Counted from the first letter of the stretch, positions 33,830 to 41,523 are shown. The stretch is 41,523 bases of DNA from JAJUFS01 sp036381175 (GCA_036381175.1 DASVDI010000037.1:1-41523), one strand, 5' to 3'. Translations and numbers: made by a program. Notes: generated by a model from the letters alone, not told the origin.

Positions 33830-35911
33830 TCAAACGCCCCGGTTGCGAATCTTCACGGCCGATTCGTCCGGCGGCACGATCTCGATGCGATTGCGGCCGC
33901 GCCGCTTGGCGAGATACATCGCGCTGTCCGCGCGAACCAGCAGGTGATGCATGGCTTCGCCGCGATTGACCTGCGTGGCGCCGATGCTCATGCCGACCGT
34001 GAACTCGCGCCCGTTGTGCGGATAACTGCGTGCATTGATGCGCGTGAGCATCTTCGTGCAGGTATCGAGCAGGTCGGCATCGTCCACGCAATGCAGCAGC
34101 ACGACGAATTCGTCACCGCCGTAACGCGCGAGCAGATCCTTCTTGCGCAAGCCATCGCGCAGTGTCGCCGCCACTTCACGCAACACGGCGTCGCCGGCAT
34201 CGTGCCCGGCGCTGTCGTTGATCTGCTTGAAGCCATCGAGATCCAGCAACGCGACATACACCGGCTTGCGGCGGCGGCGATCGGCGAGCACGCGTTCCAG
34301 CGCGTCTTCCAGGAACTTGCGGTTATATACGTGCGTGAGCGGATCGAGCGAGGCTTTCAGCTCAAGCTCCGTTTGCAGCGCCTTGTCCTCGGTGATGTCG
34401 AGCAGCAGCACGAAACAACCCGTCCGTGCACCGTCGTCGTCTTCCTCCGGCACAAGATTCACACGATAGGTGCGTGATGCATGGCGATACTCGAATTCCT
34501 GCGCTTCGCCTGCCAGCGCCGATTCCAGCCATTCGTGTGGCATCTGGTCAGGGACAAGAAAATTCTCCAGTGAATGACCGAGCGAATGATCCGGCGGGGA
34601 AACATTGCCGGGATCGAACGTCTGCTCGAACAAGCGGTTCGCATAGACGATGCGCCCGGCGGAATCGAGCGCGGCCATTCCGCAAGGCATGGCGTCCGCC
34701 AGCGTGGAAAGCTGCTTTTCCTTCGCGTGCAGCCGCCGCAAGGCGAGATGCTCGGAAAGTTCCGCGCCAATCCAGCTTGCGAGCAGGCGCACGAAATCGA
34801 TTTCCGTTTCCGTGAAGGGCTCGCGCCGCGCGACGGGATCACGAAATTCGAGCGCGCCGAAGACGCCGTCCGACGTGTGAATGCGCGCACCGATGTAGGC
34901 ACCCGCGACTTCACCCGCATACTCCGGATCAAGCTTGCCCCGCGCCTCGGTAGCGTCGGCAAAATGAAACGGCTCGCTGTGCTGAAGTGTCAACGAACAC
35001 AACGATGCCGCGAGCCGCGACGGCTTCGCATCCTCCTGCGACAAAGGATCATGACCGGCGAACACGCGGCGTTCACCTCCCCGCGCCTCGGCGACAATGC
35101 CGGCGCGCAAGCCGAGCGCGTTGCGGCCGAACTCCAGCAGGCGACTGATCTTTTTCAGTGAATCGACATCGGCAAGTGTGGCGATGCGCAACAGGCCTTC
35201 AAGCATTTCGCGGCGGCGCTGCATGGAGGCATTCGCGAACGCGAGTTTCGCGGCCTGGCCTTCGACGTCCGCACGCTGCGCTTCCGCGTGCAACTGCATG
35301 CGCAAGTAACCTCGCACTTCCCCGCCAACCAGCGCGGTGCCCTTGTACATGCCGGTGTAGAACACAACGAGCACCGCGGCCGTTGCGTAGCCGAGCGGCA
35401 CGGGATTCACCAGCAGGAATGCGAGAACGGAAACAAACTGCGGCAGCGTGAACAACAACATGAAAGACGGCTTGCGTACGAAGGCCGCGGCCGCACCCGC
35501 CATCAATCCGACGATGATGACGCTGACGAGATAAATCGTGATCGCCGAGTCCGCATTGACGATCCACGGCAGCGCTGCCCAGGCAATGCCGGTGAACAGC
35601 ACACCTGCGGCAAAACGGTTGTGTGCAACGAGCGCTTCGTCACCGGTGAGTTCGCGTCCGCCGTATTTGCGGATGATTGCCAGGCGCACAACAATGAGCG
35701 CGAAAAGAACGGCCAGCCAGGAATAAAGAAGGGAAGGTGCGGCGTGATCGATCAGCGCGACCGCCGCAATCAGCCCGAACAAACCGCTGCCGGCTTGCGC
35801 AAGGTAATTCTGCCGCAGCATGACCTGCAGCATGCGTTGTTCTATCAGGCGGGTTTCAGCATTTTTCACCGGAGCGGCCTCCCCCAACCGCCGGATCGTG
35901 TGGGCGATCAT
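33830..35911 (-). CDS. Diguanylate cyclase with membrane, GAF and PAS domains
   Basis: A 693-residue enzyme making cyclic di-GMP from two GTP. The N-terminal third holds about five or six membrane helices (for example LLYSWLAVLFALIVVRLAII and TIYLVSVIIVGLMAGAAAAF). A GAF-like domain follows (around LRAGIVAEARGGERRVFAG), then a PAS domain (LADAMPCGMAALDSAGRIVY), then GGDEF. The active loop is intact (RYGGDEFVVLL, about 596-606), and an inhibitory I-site RKKD sits five residues before it, so product feedback is expected. The domain starts with DPLTHVYNRKFLEDAL. No EAL domain is present. The ATG at 35911 has AAGG just upstream. The signal is unknown. Confidence 0.93.
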   Translation of the reverse strand: MIAHTIRRLGEAAPVKNAETRLIEQRMLQVMLRQNYLAQAGSGLFGLIAAVALIDHAAPSLLYSWLAVLFALIVVRLAIIRKYGGRELTGDEALVAHNRFAAGVLFTGIAWAALPWIVNADSAITIYLVSVIIVGLMAGAAAAFVRKPSFMLLFTLPQFVSVLAFLLVNPVPLGYATAAVLVVFYTGMYKGTALVGGEVRGYLRMQLHAEAQRADVEGQAAKLAFANASMQRRREMLEGLLRIATLADVDSLKKISRLLEFGRNALGLRAGIVAEARGGERRVFAGHDPLSQEDAKPSRLAASLCSLTLQHSEPFHFADATEARGKLDPEYAGEVAGAYIGARIHTSDGVFGALEFRDPVARREPFTETEIDFVRLLASWIGAELSEHLALRRLHAKEKQLSTLADAMPCGMAALDSAGRIVYANRLFEQTFDPGNVSPPDHSLGHSLENFLVPDQMPHEWLESALAGEAQEFEYRHASRTYRVNLVPEEDDDGARTGCFVLLLDITEDKALQTELELKASLDPLTHVYNRKFLEDALERVLADRRRRKPVYVALLDLDGFKQINDSAGHDAGDAVLREVAATLRDGLRKKDLLARYGGDEFVVLLHCVDDADLLDTCTKMLTRINARSYPHNGREFTVGMSIGATQVNRGEAMHHLLVRADSAMYLAKRRGRNRIEIVPPDESAVKIRNRGV

Positions 35912-36022
35912 ACCCTTAAAGTTCCCGCCGACAAGCCTTTATCCCCAATGCGAATAAGGAGCTCCTGGTACCCATTTTTTTGCCGGTTGGACACCGAATC
36001 AAGGCGCCAAGAGTCCGGCTAA

Positions 36023-36910
36023 TTATCGAAACAGCCCGGTATTCAACGCTCGCATCGAATCCTCCAAGCCCAGGCTGTAGGCTTCTCGTACAGTTGTTCT
36101 CGGCGTGCAATCCCAAGTTGAAACAGGAATACGTCGGCTCGGTTGCCAATACGTCCGCCCTAGCCACGTGAAAAGCGGAGGTAATTTCGGGTAGTGGCGC
36201 GTAAGCAATACTAAAGTGCCCGAGCGTTCCTTCTCGGACTGCGGAGGAATCGGCGCGTTATCCGTGTATCCCCCGTCGATGGCATGCGCTCCTCCAACAG
36301 GGCGGGCGGACATTATGGGAGGGGCCGATGCTGCTGCAACAAGAAGCGTCTGGGCAGTTTCGATGTCTGCGCAATCATTCAACGCCGCGAAGTTCTGCCG
36401 AAGTCCCATTAGCCTGGGAAGGCGCGGATGAATGCTGTTCCAAAGGTACTTGTCAATGAGATAAGCCAATGTCCCCGCAGCAACGGAACCACCCATACCG
36501 AGGAGCCTCGCCGGTCTTGTGAGCGCCACCGTCAGTCGTGAGGAAGAATGACGCATGAGAGAAAAAGTATTTGCATTCAAGAAAGCATTGATCCATGCAG
36601 GATATACATGCTGGTGCGCGAATCTCAGTTCAAGATTCCGCAGCCCAGACCAGTCGAAAATCTTTGGATTGCCTGCGTATAACCTCAAGCAGGCTTCAAG
36701 TGCGGTATCGGCACCTTTCGTAATGAACGATGCCGCAACAGCTGCGCCGGCACTGGTTCCCACCAGCTGTCCCGGTAGGCTCATGCCCTGATTCAGAAGA
36801 TGCTGTAGTGCTCCCGCCTGCCACCAACAGCGATTACCACCGCCAGCGAAGACTAATGTTTCGACCACACTTAAATCGAGCCTACAAACTTCAGTTTTAT
36901 TTCTCACCAT
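36023..36910 (-). CDS. Patatin-like phospholipase / acyl hydrolase
   Basis: A 295-residue patatin-fold lipase. The oxyanion Gly-rich loop is FAGGGNRCWWQAGAL (21-35), the nucleophile elbow is GTSAG (Ser53), and the catalytic Asp is D212 in IDGGYTDN, giving the Ser-Asp dyad. Family members cleave acyl chains from phospholipids or other lipids. The ATG at 36910 has AGGAAAAGGA about 5 bases upstream and is chosen over a longer frame to 36976. G+C is visibly lower than in rep or polA. It is divergent from a five-gene acyl-modification cluster 346 bases away, which suggests it belongs with it, for example by supplying or releasing the acyl substrate. Confidence 0.9.
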   Translation of the reverse strand: MVRNKTEVCRLDLSVVETLVFAGGGNRCWWQAGALQHLLNQGMSLPGQLVGTSAGAAVAASFITKGADTALEACLRLYAGNPKIFDWSGLRNLELRFAHQHVYPAWINAFLNANTFSLMRHSSSRLTVALTRPARLLGMGGSVAAGTLAYLIDKYLWNSIHPRLPRLMGLRQNFAALNDCADIETAQTLLVAAASAPPIMSARPVGGAHAIDGGYTDNAPIPPQSEKERSGTLVLLTRHYPKLPPLFTWLGRTYWQPSRRIPVSTWDCTPRTTVREAYSLGLEDSMRALNTGLFR

Positions 36911-37256
36911 GCATCCTTTTCCTGTGAAAATTATTGCCTTCCTGAAACTTTTGAACACGCCGCATCGATTCGCCAATTGTTATTGCGAAATACTGAACGA
37001 ACATATCGCTCATGCTGACGTGCGTTTTAGTCCTCATGGGGTCGCTATCTTGACTTATTCCGGCGGGTGAATGAATGGCTATTTGATACGTGAGCAGCCC
37101 GGAACGATCCCACCATTTTCTTGTGTAGATGGATCCCCAAGTTTTCTGTCTATTCGGCAAAGGCGTACTATGCGCGCGCTTCGCGTCGTGGATTAATCGC
37201 CGGTTTCAGCCATTTACTCAAACTTGTCCAGTAAAGCTCTAGACAAGGAGGACTTC
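36911..37256. other. Intergenic region between divergent lipid-metabolism genes
   Basis: 346 bases, A+T-rich compared with the flanking chromosome. It should hold the promoters of the patatin gene (leftward) and of the ferredoxin-led operon (rightward). I found no convincing sigma-70 pair in either direction; TACTAT at 37168-37173 is the best rightward -10 but has no good -35. A leftward frame of 87 codons (36897-37160) starts with TTG, has no ribosome binding site and is not called. Confidence 0.6.
37223..37247 (+). promoter_or_regulatory. Hairpin touching the ribosome binding site of the ferredoxin gene
   Basis: CTTGTC (37223-37228) pairs with GACAAG (37242-37247) across 13 bases. The right arm overlaps the first bases of the AAGGAGG Shine-Dalgarno (37245-37251). 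The hairpin could lower translation initiation. A six-base inverted repeat can arise by chance. Confidence 0.3.
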
Positions 37257-37451
37257 ATGTACTGCATATGTTCGGACAAATCACATGACGACATAATGAA
37301 GCAGCAACGACTTGATCCTCTGCCATTCGATTCAATGATCAGCACCTATACGTGTTGCACCGAGGGATGTGGCTCGTGTCTAGAAGATTTACGAGCGCTG
37401 TTCGAAATGGAATATCCCATGGTTCATTCGACCATTTCTGTAAAGGATTAA
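37257..37451 (+). CDS. Bfd-like [2Fe-2S] ferredoxin
   Basis: A 64-residue protein with the cluster-binding pattern of bacterioferritin-associated ferredoxins: C3-I-C5 at the N terminus and C38-G-S-C41 (CCTEGCGSC). E. coli Bfd uses CxC near the start and CxxC at 38-41, so the match is position for position. Two further cysteines (33, 34) precede the last pair. The ATG has a textbook AAGGAGG 5 bases upstream; a longer frame from 37224 is rejected. It is the first gene of the cluster and ends 5 bases before a di-iron protein, so it is more likely the electron donor of that enzyme than a partner of bacterioferritin, no copy of which is in the window. Confidence 0.82.
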   Translation: MYCICSDKSHDDIMKQQRLDPLPFDSMISTYTCCTEGCGSCLEDLRALFEMEYPMVHSTISVKD

Positions 37452-37456
37452 TAGCA

Positions 37457-38293
37457 ATGCTTTTTCCTTCCATATTCGCTCGCCTCGAAGAGAATCGGTG
37501 GAATCTAGGAACCGACGTCCACTGGCAAAATTTTGACGCGTCAAAGTTAACCCAACGTCACCTGCACGGCATCAAGATGAACGCCATCCTTGAGTGGTCC
37601 GCCATGCCGACTGCGGAAATGTTCTTGCGCGACAACAGCCAAGATACCGACTTCTCGGCCTTTATCAGCATTTGGTTCTTCGAGGAACAGAAACACAGCC
37701 TCACGTTACTGGAGTACTTGAAGCGGTTCGCGCCTGAATTTTGCCCCACTGAAGATGAACTTTCCGCAGTACGGTTCTCTTTTGATAAAGCTCCCGCATT
37801 GGAAAGTTTGGCTCTACATTTCTGCGGCGAGATCAGGCTCAATCAGTGGTACCGCTGCGCAAAGGCATACCATAATGAGCCCGTTATTCGTCAGATTTAC
37901 GGCATCTTGGCTAATGATGAAGCACGACACGCACGCGCCTATCTCGACTACATGCGGAAATCACTCGAGACCGGAAATCTCGAAGCTTCGCTAGCCTTCG
38001 CAAAAATTGGTGTTCTGATGACAAATGCCCGCCTGAACAAGGCGATGCATCCGACGAATCTGCACGTTAACAAAGCTCTGTATCCGGATGACACGGTCAA
38101 TGGACGACTGCCTGACCCCGAGTGGCTAGGGCAGTGGCTAAGCCATGAGATTCGTTTCGACAGTCAGTGGGAGAAGAAAGTCGAGCAGGGTATCCTGAGC
38201 AATTTATCCAGCCTCTTGGGCCAGGAGTTTTCAGATTCACGCGCGTTGCGCAGCTATTACAAAACCCTCATCAGAACAGCAACCAATGCATAA
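37457..38293 (+). CDS. Ferritin-like di-iron protein, acyl-ACP desaturase type
   Basis: A 278-residue helical protein with the four-helix di-iron pattern: E46 (LEWSAMP), E77-Q-K-H80, E125 (CGEIRLNQW) and E155-A-R-H158 (NDEARHARAY). Spacing between the four elements (31, 48 and 30) parallels that of soluble stearoyl-ACP desaturase (38, 53, 33). It would use O2 and two electrons to desaturate or hydroxylate an acyl chain, with electrons from the ferredoxin just upstream. It is shorter than plant desaturases (about 360), and a different oxidation cannot be excluded. The ATG at 37457 has AAAGGA about 10 bases upstream; the frame upstream of it is rejected because it overlaps the ferredoxin. Lower G+C than the flanking chromosome. 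Confidence 0.8.
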   Translation: MLFPSIFARLEENRWNLGTDVHWQNFDASKLTQRHLHGIKMNAILEWSAMPTAEMFLRDNSQDTDFSAFISIWFFEEQKHSLTLLEYLKRFAPEFCPTEDELSAVRFSFDKAPALESLALHFCGEIRLNQWYRCAKAYHNEPVIRQIYGILANDEARHARAYLDYMRKSLETGNLEASLAFAKIGVLMTNARLNKAMHPTNLHVNKALYPDDTVNGRLPDPEWLGQWLSHEIRFDSQWEKKVEQGILSNLSSLLGQEFSDSRALRSYYKTLIRTATNA

Positions 38294-38302
38294 GGAAGTG
38301 TC

Positions 38303-39190
38303 ATGGCCACGCAGTCCGATATCGAATACCACTACGATGTAGCCAACGACTTTTATAAAGTTTTTCTGGATCGCGACTACCGCGCTTACAGTTGTGGCGT
38401 CTGGAAATCTGCACAAACCCTTGAAGAAGCCCAAGCCGCGAAACTTGACCGGCTCTGCCACTATGCCCGCGTCTCGTCGGGTGATCATGTTCTCGACGTA
38501 GGATGCGGCTGGGGTGGGCTGATGCGTCATGCTATTTCCCAGTTTGGTTCGGCCTCGGCTCACGGTCTAACGTTAAGCACTGACCAGTACGACTATGTTC
38601 GCGCGAACGCAGGCCCATCCGTCTCTGTCGAACTTTGCTCTTGGGCAGATTTCGACTCCCACTCCAAGCCTTATGACGCCATTATCTCTGTCGGAGCTTT
38701 CGAGCATTTTGCATCAAGGGAGGACCGGCGACTTCAGCGTCACCGTGATGTATATCGAGATTTTTTTTCATGGTGCCAGCGTGTATCCACGATTGACGCC
38801 TACGTAGGCTTGCAAACAATAATTACCTCTCGTATGCCTGCGAATGTCACGGAAATACGCGATACACGTTATCTGCTCGAACGCGTATTCCCAGGATCCG
38901 CCCTCCCCTGCGTCAGCGATATCCAGGCGGCAACGTTGGACCTCTACGAAATCTCATCTGCTAAGCGTATTGGATCAGATTACGCGCGCACTCTTGAGCA
39001 CTGGGATAAACGATTGTTAGCTAACCGCGAAACCATTGTGTCGGATTACAGCGCGGAATTATTTGATCACTATCACACGTACTTTCAGTCGGCGATACGT
39101 AGTTTTCGGTCGGGTGTCATCGACCTTCTTCAGGTCTCCCTGAAACGTGTCGCGGCTGGCAGGAATCTCCGAAGAAGAACAAATGTCTAA
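38303..39190 (+). CDS. Cyclopropane-fatty-acid-synthase-like SAM methyltransferase
   Basis: A 295-residue enzyme matching the catalytic part of Cfa. The N terminus (YHYDVANDFYKVFLDRDYRA, then YSCGVW with C31) parallels E. coli HYDLGNDLF...YSCAYW. The SAM site is HVLDVGCGWGG (62-72), and the acidic residue is E134 (GAFEHF). Y227 (GSDYARTLEHW) is kept, but the Cfa bicarbonate-site His in LLHTIG aligns with Gln171 (GLQTII). The N-terminal domain of E. coli Cfa (about 90 residues) is absent. It should methylate or methylenate a double bond of an unsaturated acyl chain, and the His-to-Gln change hints at a product other than a cyclopropane. The ribosome binding site AAGGAAG lies 5 bases before the ATG. 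It overlaps the next gene by 8 bases. Confidence 0.87.
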   Translation: MATQSDIEYHYDVANDFYKVFLDRDYRAYSCGVWKSAQTLEEAQAAKLDRLCHYARVSSGDHVLDVGCGWGGLMRHAISQFGSASAHGLTLSTDQYDYVRANAGPSVSVELCSWADFDSHSKPYDAIISVGAFEHFASREDRRLQRHRDVYRDFFSWCQRVSTIDAYVGLQTIITSRMPANVTEIRDTRYLLERVFPGSALPCVSDIQAATLDLYEISSAKRIGSDYARTLEHWDKRLLANRETIVSDYSAELFDHYHTYFQSAIRSFRSGVIDLLQVSLKRVAAGRNLRRRTNV

Positions 39191-39626
39191 TCACTCTGCC
39201 AAGGATCGTCACTTTGTTTGTACCTGTAATTTCGACCCTATGCCCTTCGAGGTGGATTTTACCGGTTACCTGAGTAATACCGTTATTGTTTGCTGGATGG
39301 AAGCGCTCCGTGTCCGGATGATGCGAACGCATTTTTCGGAAATCAACACGGGCGCTAGAGAAAACCTGTCAGTCATCATCAGGACTGAGGTTCAGTATCA
39401 GAGTGCCATCCGATACGGCGACCTCGTCTGCGGCACCATCTGGCTAAAAGAAATTACAGCCGCGCGATGGCGCGTCGGCTTCGATTTTCACGTTAAATCC
39501 AAGATTAATCTTGCGGTCACTGCGGAACAGGAGGGCTCATTCCTGGACCCCACGTCATTTCGACCTACACGCGTACCCGAAGTTATTCGAAAGAAGTTTC
39601 TCGCACTCACCGAGGACATGGACTAG
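39183..39626 (+). CDS. Hotdog-fold acyl-CoA/ACP thioesterase (4HBT family)
   Basis: A 147-residue protein with the 4HBT active-site pattern VDFTGYLSNTVIVCWMEALR: Asp25 as catalytic residue, Asn32 and Glu40 in the expected spacing. The middle and C-terminal strands (LSVIIRTEVQYQSAIRYGDL, then WRVGFDFHVKS) fit the fold. It would release a free acid from its CoA or ACP carrier. The ATG at 39183 is chosen over 39147 because it overlaps the previous stop by 8 bases behind a purine-rich GAAGAAGAACAA. Substrate unknown; position implies it acts on the methylated product. Confidence 0.8.
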   Translation: MSNHSAKDRHFVCTCNFDPMPFEVDFTGYLSNTVIVCWMEALRVRMMRTHFSEINTGARENLSVIIRTEVQYQSAIRYGDLVCGTIWLKEITAARWRVGFDFHVKSKINLAVTAEQEGSFLDPTSFRPTRVPEVIRKKFLALTEDMD

Positions 39627-39685
39627 CAAGACATCATTTCTCTCCTTACTAAATAAGTCACTTAGTCTCCAGACGGGAGTTCCTT

Positions 39686-40582
39686 ATGAGCGTCGTGCGA
39701 AAGCCGGTTGCACAAATCGATGTAGGTTTCGTGGATAAGCCTGCTATTCAACTGCTGCGTGTGCTGTTCCCAATCTTGTCAAAGCTAGCTCCAAGCCTAG
39801 CCGCGAAGATTTCGCTCCGCATCTTCCTCACACCGCAACGCTTCAAAACACCCAAATGGGAAATGGAATACCAACGCTCCGCAACGCGCAGATCAATCAG
39901 AGTAGGAGACCATCGTGTTGAGACTTACAGTTGGGGCGAAGGCAGCAGGAAAATTCTCCTATGCCACTCTTGGGGCGGCCGTGGAACTCAGCTCGCCTCG
40001 TTCGTAAAGCCGCTCGTCGAACGCAATTGCACGGTTGTTACGTTCGATGCCCCTGCGCATGGCCGCTCTACAGGAAAGTTCACCGATATGGTGGAGTACT
40101 CATCGACGATCAACGAAGTGGTGAGGAACTACGATGGCTTTGACGCGATCATCGGGCACTCGTTTGGTGCCGGGAATACCATGTACTCAAAGCATCTCTA
40201 CGGATTCGATGTTGAAAGGATCGTACTCATCGGGTGCTTTGCCCACGGCTCCTGGGTGACAGAGCGCTTTGGTGAAATCCTGAATATTCCATCCAAAATC
40301 GTCGCGCGCATGCGCGGGCTTCTTGAAGAAAAGTATGACAATCTTCTGAGGTGGGACGAGTTAGACATTGTAAGAATGGTTGATAGAGATTCATCACGTG
40401 TCATGCTGGTTCATGACATGGATGACAAAGAAATCCCCTATTTCAATGCCATGAAGTTCATGGAAACGTGCGAAGCAAAAGTTGTCTTCGTAAGTTCGAA
40501 TAAGCTGGGTCATCGCCGAATCTTACGCGATGCGCGAATTGTCGGCGAAGTATGTGACTTTGCTGCTGCTAATCCAGTCTAA
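39686..40582 (+). CDS. Alpha/beta hydrolase
   Basis: A 298-residue hydrolase. The oxyanion segment is LLCHSWGGRG (91-100), the nucleophile elbow GHSFGAG has Ser159, and DMDDKEIP (D246 or D247) and H276 (LGHRRIL) complete a Ser-Asp-His triad. The N-terminal about 60 residues contain a hydrophobic helix (LLRVLFPILSKLAPSLAA) that may touch a membrane or guide lipid entry. The ribosome binding site GGGAG precedes the ATG by 6 bases. It is the last gene of the cluster, 59 bases after the thioesterase. It may hydrolyse, or in reverse form, an ester of the modified fatty acid. Confidence 0.85.
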   Translation: MSVVRKPVAQIDVGFVDKPAIQLLRVLFPILSKLAPSLAAKISLRIFLTPQRFKTPKWEMEYQRSATRRSIRVGDHRVETYSWGEGSRKILLCHSWGGRGTQLASFVKPLVERNCTVVTFDAPAHGRSTGKFTDMVEYSSTINEVVRNYDGFDAIIGHSFGAGNTMYSKHLYGFDVERIVLIGCFAHGSWVTERFGEILNIPSKIVARMRGLLEEKYDNLLRWDELDIVRMVDRDSSRVMLVHDMDDKEIPYFNAMKFMETCEAKVVFVSSNKLGHRRILRDARIVGEVCDFAAANPV

Positions 40583-40612
40583 TTGCACTCCTTCAACGGA
40601 ACGCGGTGGCAA

Positions 40613-41523
40613 TCAGACCGCGCGATCCAGCAAGCGATAAGCAACCGCTTCCGCGACGTGCGCGCGAGAAATGGTTTCACTCCTCGCGAGATCGGCGATG
40701 GTGCGCGCAACGCGGCGAATGCGGTCATGCGCGCGCGCCGACAATCCGAAACGTTCGGCGGCTTCATCGAGCAACTGTTGTGCTGCATCCGGCAGGGCGG
40801 CGTCACGCCGCAAGGCTTCGCCTTCGAGCCGCGCATTCGGGCGGCCCGCGCGTTGCAACTGCCGCTCGCGCGCCAACGCAACGCGCTCGCGCACGACCGC
40901 GGAAGGCTCGCCGGGCGCGAGGCGCGACAAGGTGCTGCCGGCAAGTCGCGGCACTTCCACGTGCAGATCGATCCGATCCAGCAGCGGACCGGAAAGCCGG
41001 CCGCGGTAACGCTGGATTTGTTCGCTCGTGCAACGGCAGCGCCCGGCGGGATCACCGTGATAACCGCAGGGACAAGGATTCATTGCCGCGATCAATTGAA
41101 AGCGCGCAGGAAACTCCGCTTGTCTTGCCGCACGCGAAATCACGATGTGACCGCTTTCCAGCGGCTCGCGCAGCACTTCCAGAACACGCCGGTCGAACTC
41201 GGGCAATTCGTCCAGAAACAAGACGCCATGATGCGCGAGGGAAATTTCGCCAGGACGCGGCTGCGAACCACCACCGACCAGTGCAACGCCCGATGCGGTG
41301 TGATGAGGCGCGCGAAAATTTCGTCGCCGCCAGTTCGCGGCGTTGAAACCGCTGCCGCTGACCGATGCGATCGCCGCGGCTTCAAGCGCTTCATCATCCG
41401 TCATCGACGGGAGGATGCCAGGCAGTCGCGCGGCGAGCATGCTCTTGCCCGTGCCGGGCGGACCGATGAACAACAGGCTGTGACCGCCCGCCGCGGCAAT
41501 TTCCAGTGCACGCCTTGCGCGTG
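40613..41523 (-). CDS. comM: YifB/ComM-family Mg-chelatase-like AAA+ ATPase, 5' truncated by the window
   Basis: The C-terminal part of a YifB/ComM protein. The frame runs off the right edge; residues before the in-frame ATG at 41473 continue as GGHSLLFIGPPGTGKS, so that ATG is internal. Visible: Walker A (GPPGTGKS), Walker B (GVLFLDELPEF), a Cys-rich insert (NPCPCGYHGDPAGRCRC) that is typical of the family, and the C-terminal Mg-chelatase domain with SARAHDRIRRVARTIADLA. ComM is a branch-migration helicase that aids recombination of DNA taken up by transformation. The stop at 40613 is close to the convergent hydrolase of the lipid cluster. Confidence 0.93.
   Translation of the reverse strand, partial: RARRALEIAAAGGHSLLFIGPPGTGKSMLAARLPGILPSMTDDEALEAAAIASVSGSGFNAANWRRRNFRAPHHTASGVALVGGGSQPRPGEISLAHHGVLFLDELPEFDRRVLEVLREPLESGHIVISRAARQAEFPARFQLIAAMNPCPCGYHGDPAGRCRCTSEQIQRYRGRLSGPLLDRIDLHVEVPRLAGSTLSRLAPGEPSAVVRERVALARERQLQRAGRPNARLEGEALRRDAALPDAAQQLLDEAAERFGLSARAHDRIRRVARTIADLARSETISRAHVAEAVAYRLLDRAV

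Noticed and set aside
35890..35930. GGGAACTTT upstream of the diguanylate cyclase as a sigma-E promoter
   Set aside because: No TCTGA-like -10 at the right distance; the site would place the start inside the gene.
36897..37160. 87-codon leftward frame upstream of the patatin gene
   Set aside because: It starts with TTG, lacks a ribosome binding site and covers the patatin ribosome binding site. Shorter internal ATG starts were no better.

Overview
The window looks like a chromosomal segment of a gammaproteobacterium, probably near the Xanthomonadales/Steroidobacter-type soil lineages. The evidence is the gene order polA / engB / cytochrome c4 / dsbA, an EpmC-type EF-P hydroxylase, LptM beside polA, a Rep helicase and a YifB ATPase, plus an sX13-like RNA candidate in the polA-engB gap. 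Placement below class level is inference. Both ends cut a gene: a hybrid histidine kinase (left) and yifB/comM (right).

Region by region. (1) 1-2181: hybrid sensor kinase and a tRNA-Arg(CCG). (2) 2210-11013, all leftward: a type I restriction-modification island next to the tRNA. In transcription order it has a half-size HsdS, HsdM, a full HsdS, a 690-bp gap full of terminator-like repeats and one 92-bp inverted-repeat element, a NYN-domain nuclease-like protein, HsdR and a YgjP-like metallopeptidase. (3) 11166-17434, rightward: a small unknown gene, then a caa3-type oxidase operon: subunit II with a fused cytochrome c domain, a fused subunit I+III, a three-helix protein, CtaG, and a membrane-anchored triheme cytochrome c. 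(4) 17438-25095, leftward: a large MacB/FtsX-type permease, a HI0933/YhiN flavoprotein carrying an in-frame triple 51-bp repeat, EpmC, a TPR Ser/Thr kinase and its ECF sigma factor. (5) 25096-28034: a repeat-rich gap, dsbA, cytochrome c4, engB, and a 115-nt sRNA candidate. (6) 28035-35911: polA, lptM, a two-helix membrane protein, rep and a diguanylate cyclase. (7) 36023-40582: a visibly lower-G+C block with a patatin-like lipase and, divergently, five genes: Bfd-like ferredoxin, di-iron ferritin-like desaturase, CFA-synthase-like methyltransferase, hotdog thioesterase and alpha/beta hydrolase. (8) 40613-end: yifB.

How the genes work together. The oxidase genes form one translationally coupled unit in which electrons could pass from the triheme cytochrome or cytochrome c4 to the fused cytochrome domain, CuA and the heme-copper site. 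The restriction genes form a methylation/cleavage system with two candidate specificity subunits. The lower-G+C block reads as a self-contained fatty-acyl modification pathway: an electron donor, a di-iron oxygenase, a C-methyl- or methylene-transferase acting on unsaturated acyl chains, and release enzymes. It is my main candidate for an undescribed system. The C-rich-loop sRNA beside polA and the 51-bp palindromic repeat that has entered a coding sequence are the other standouts.
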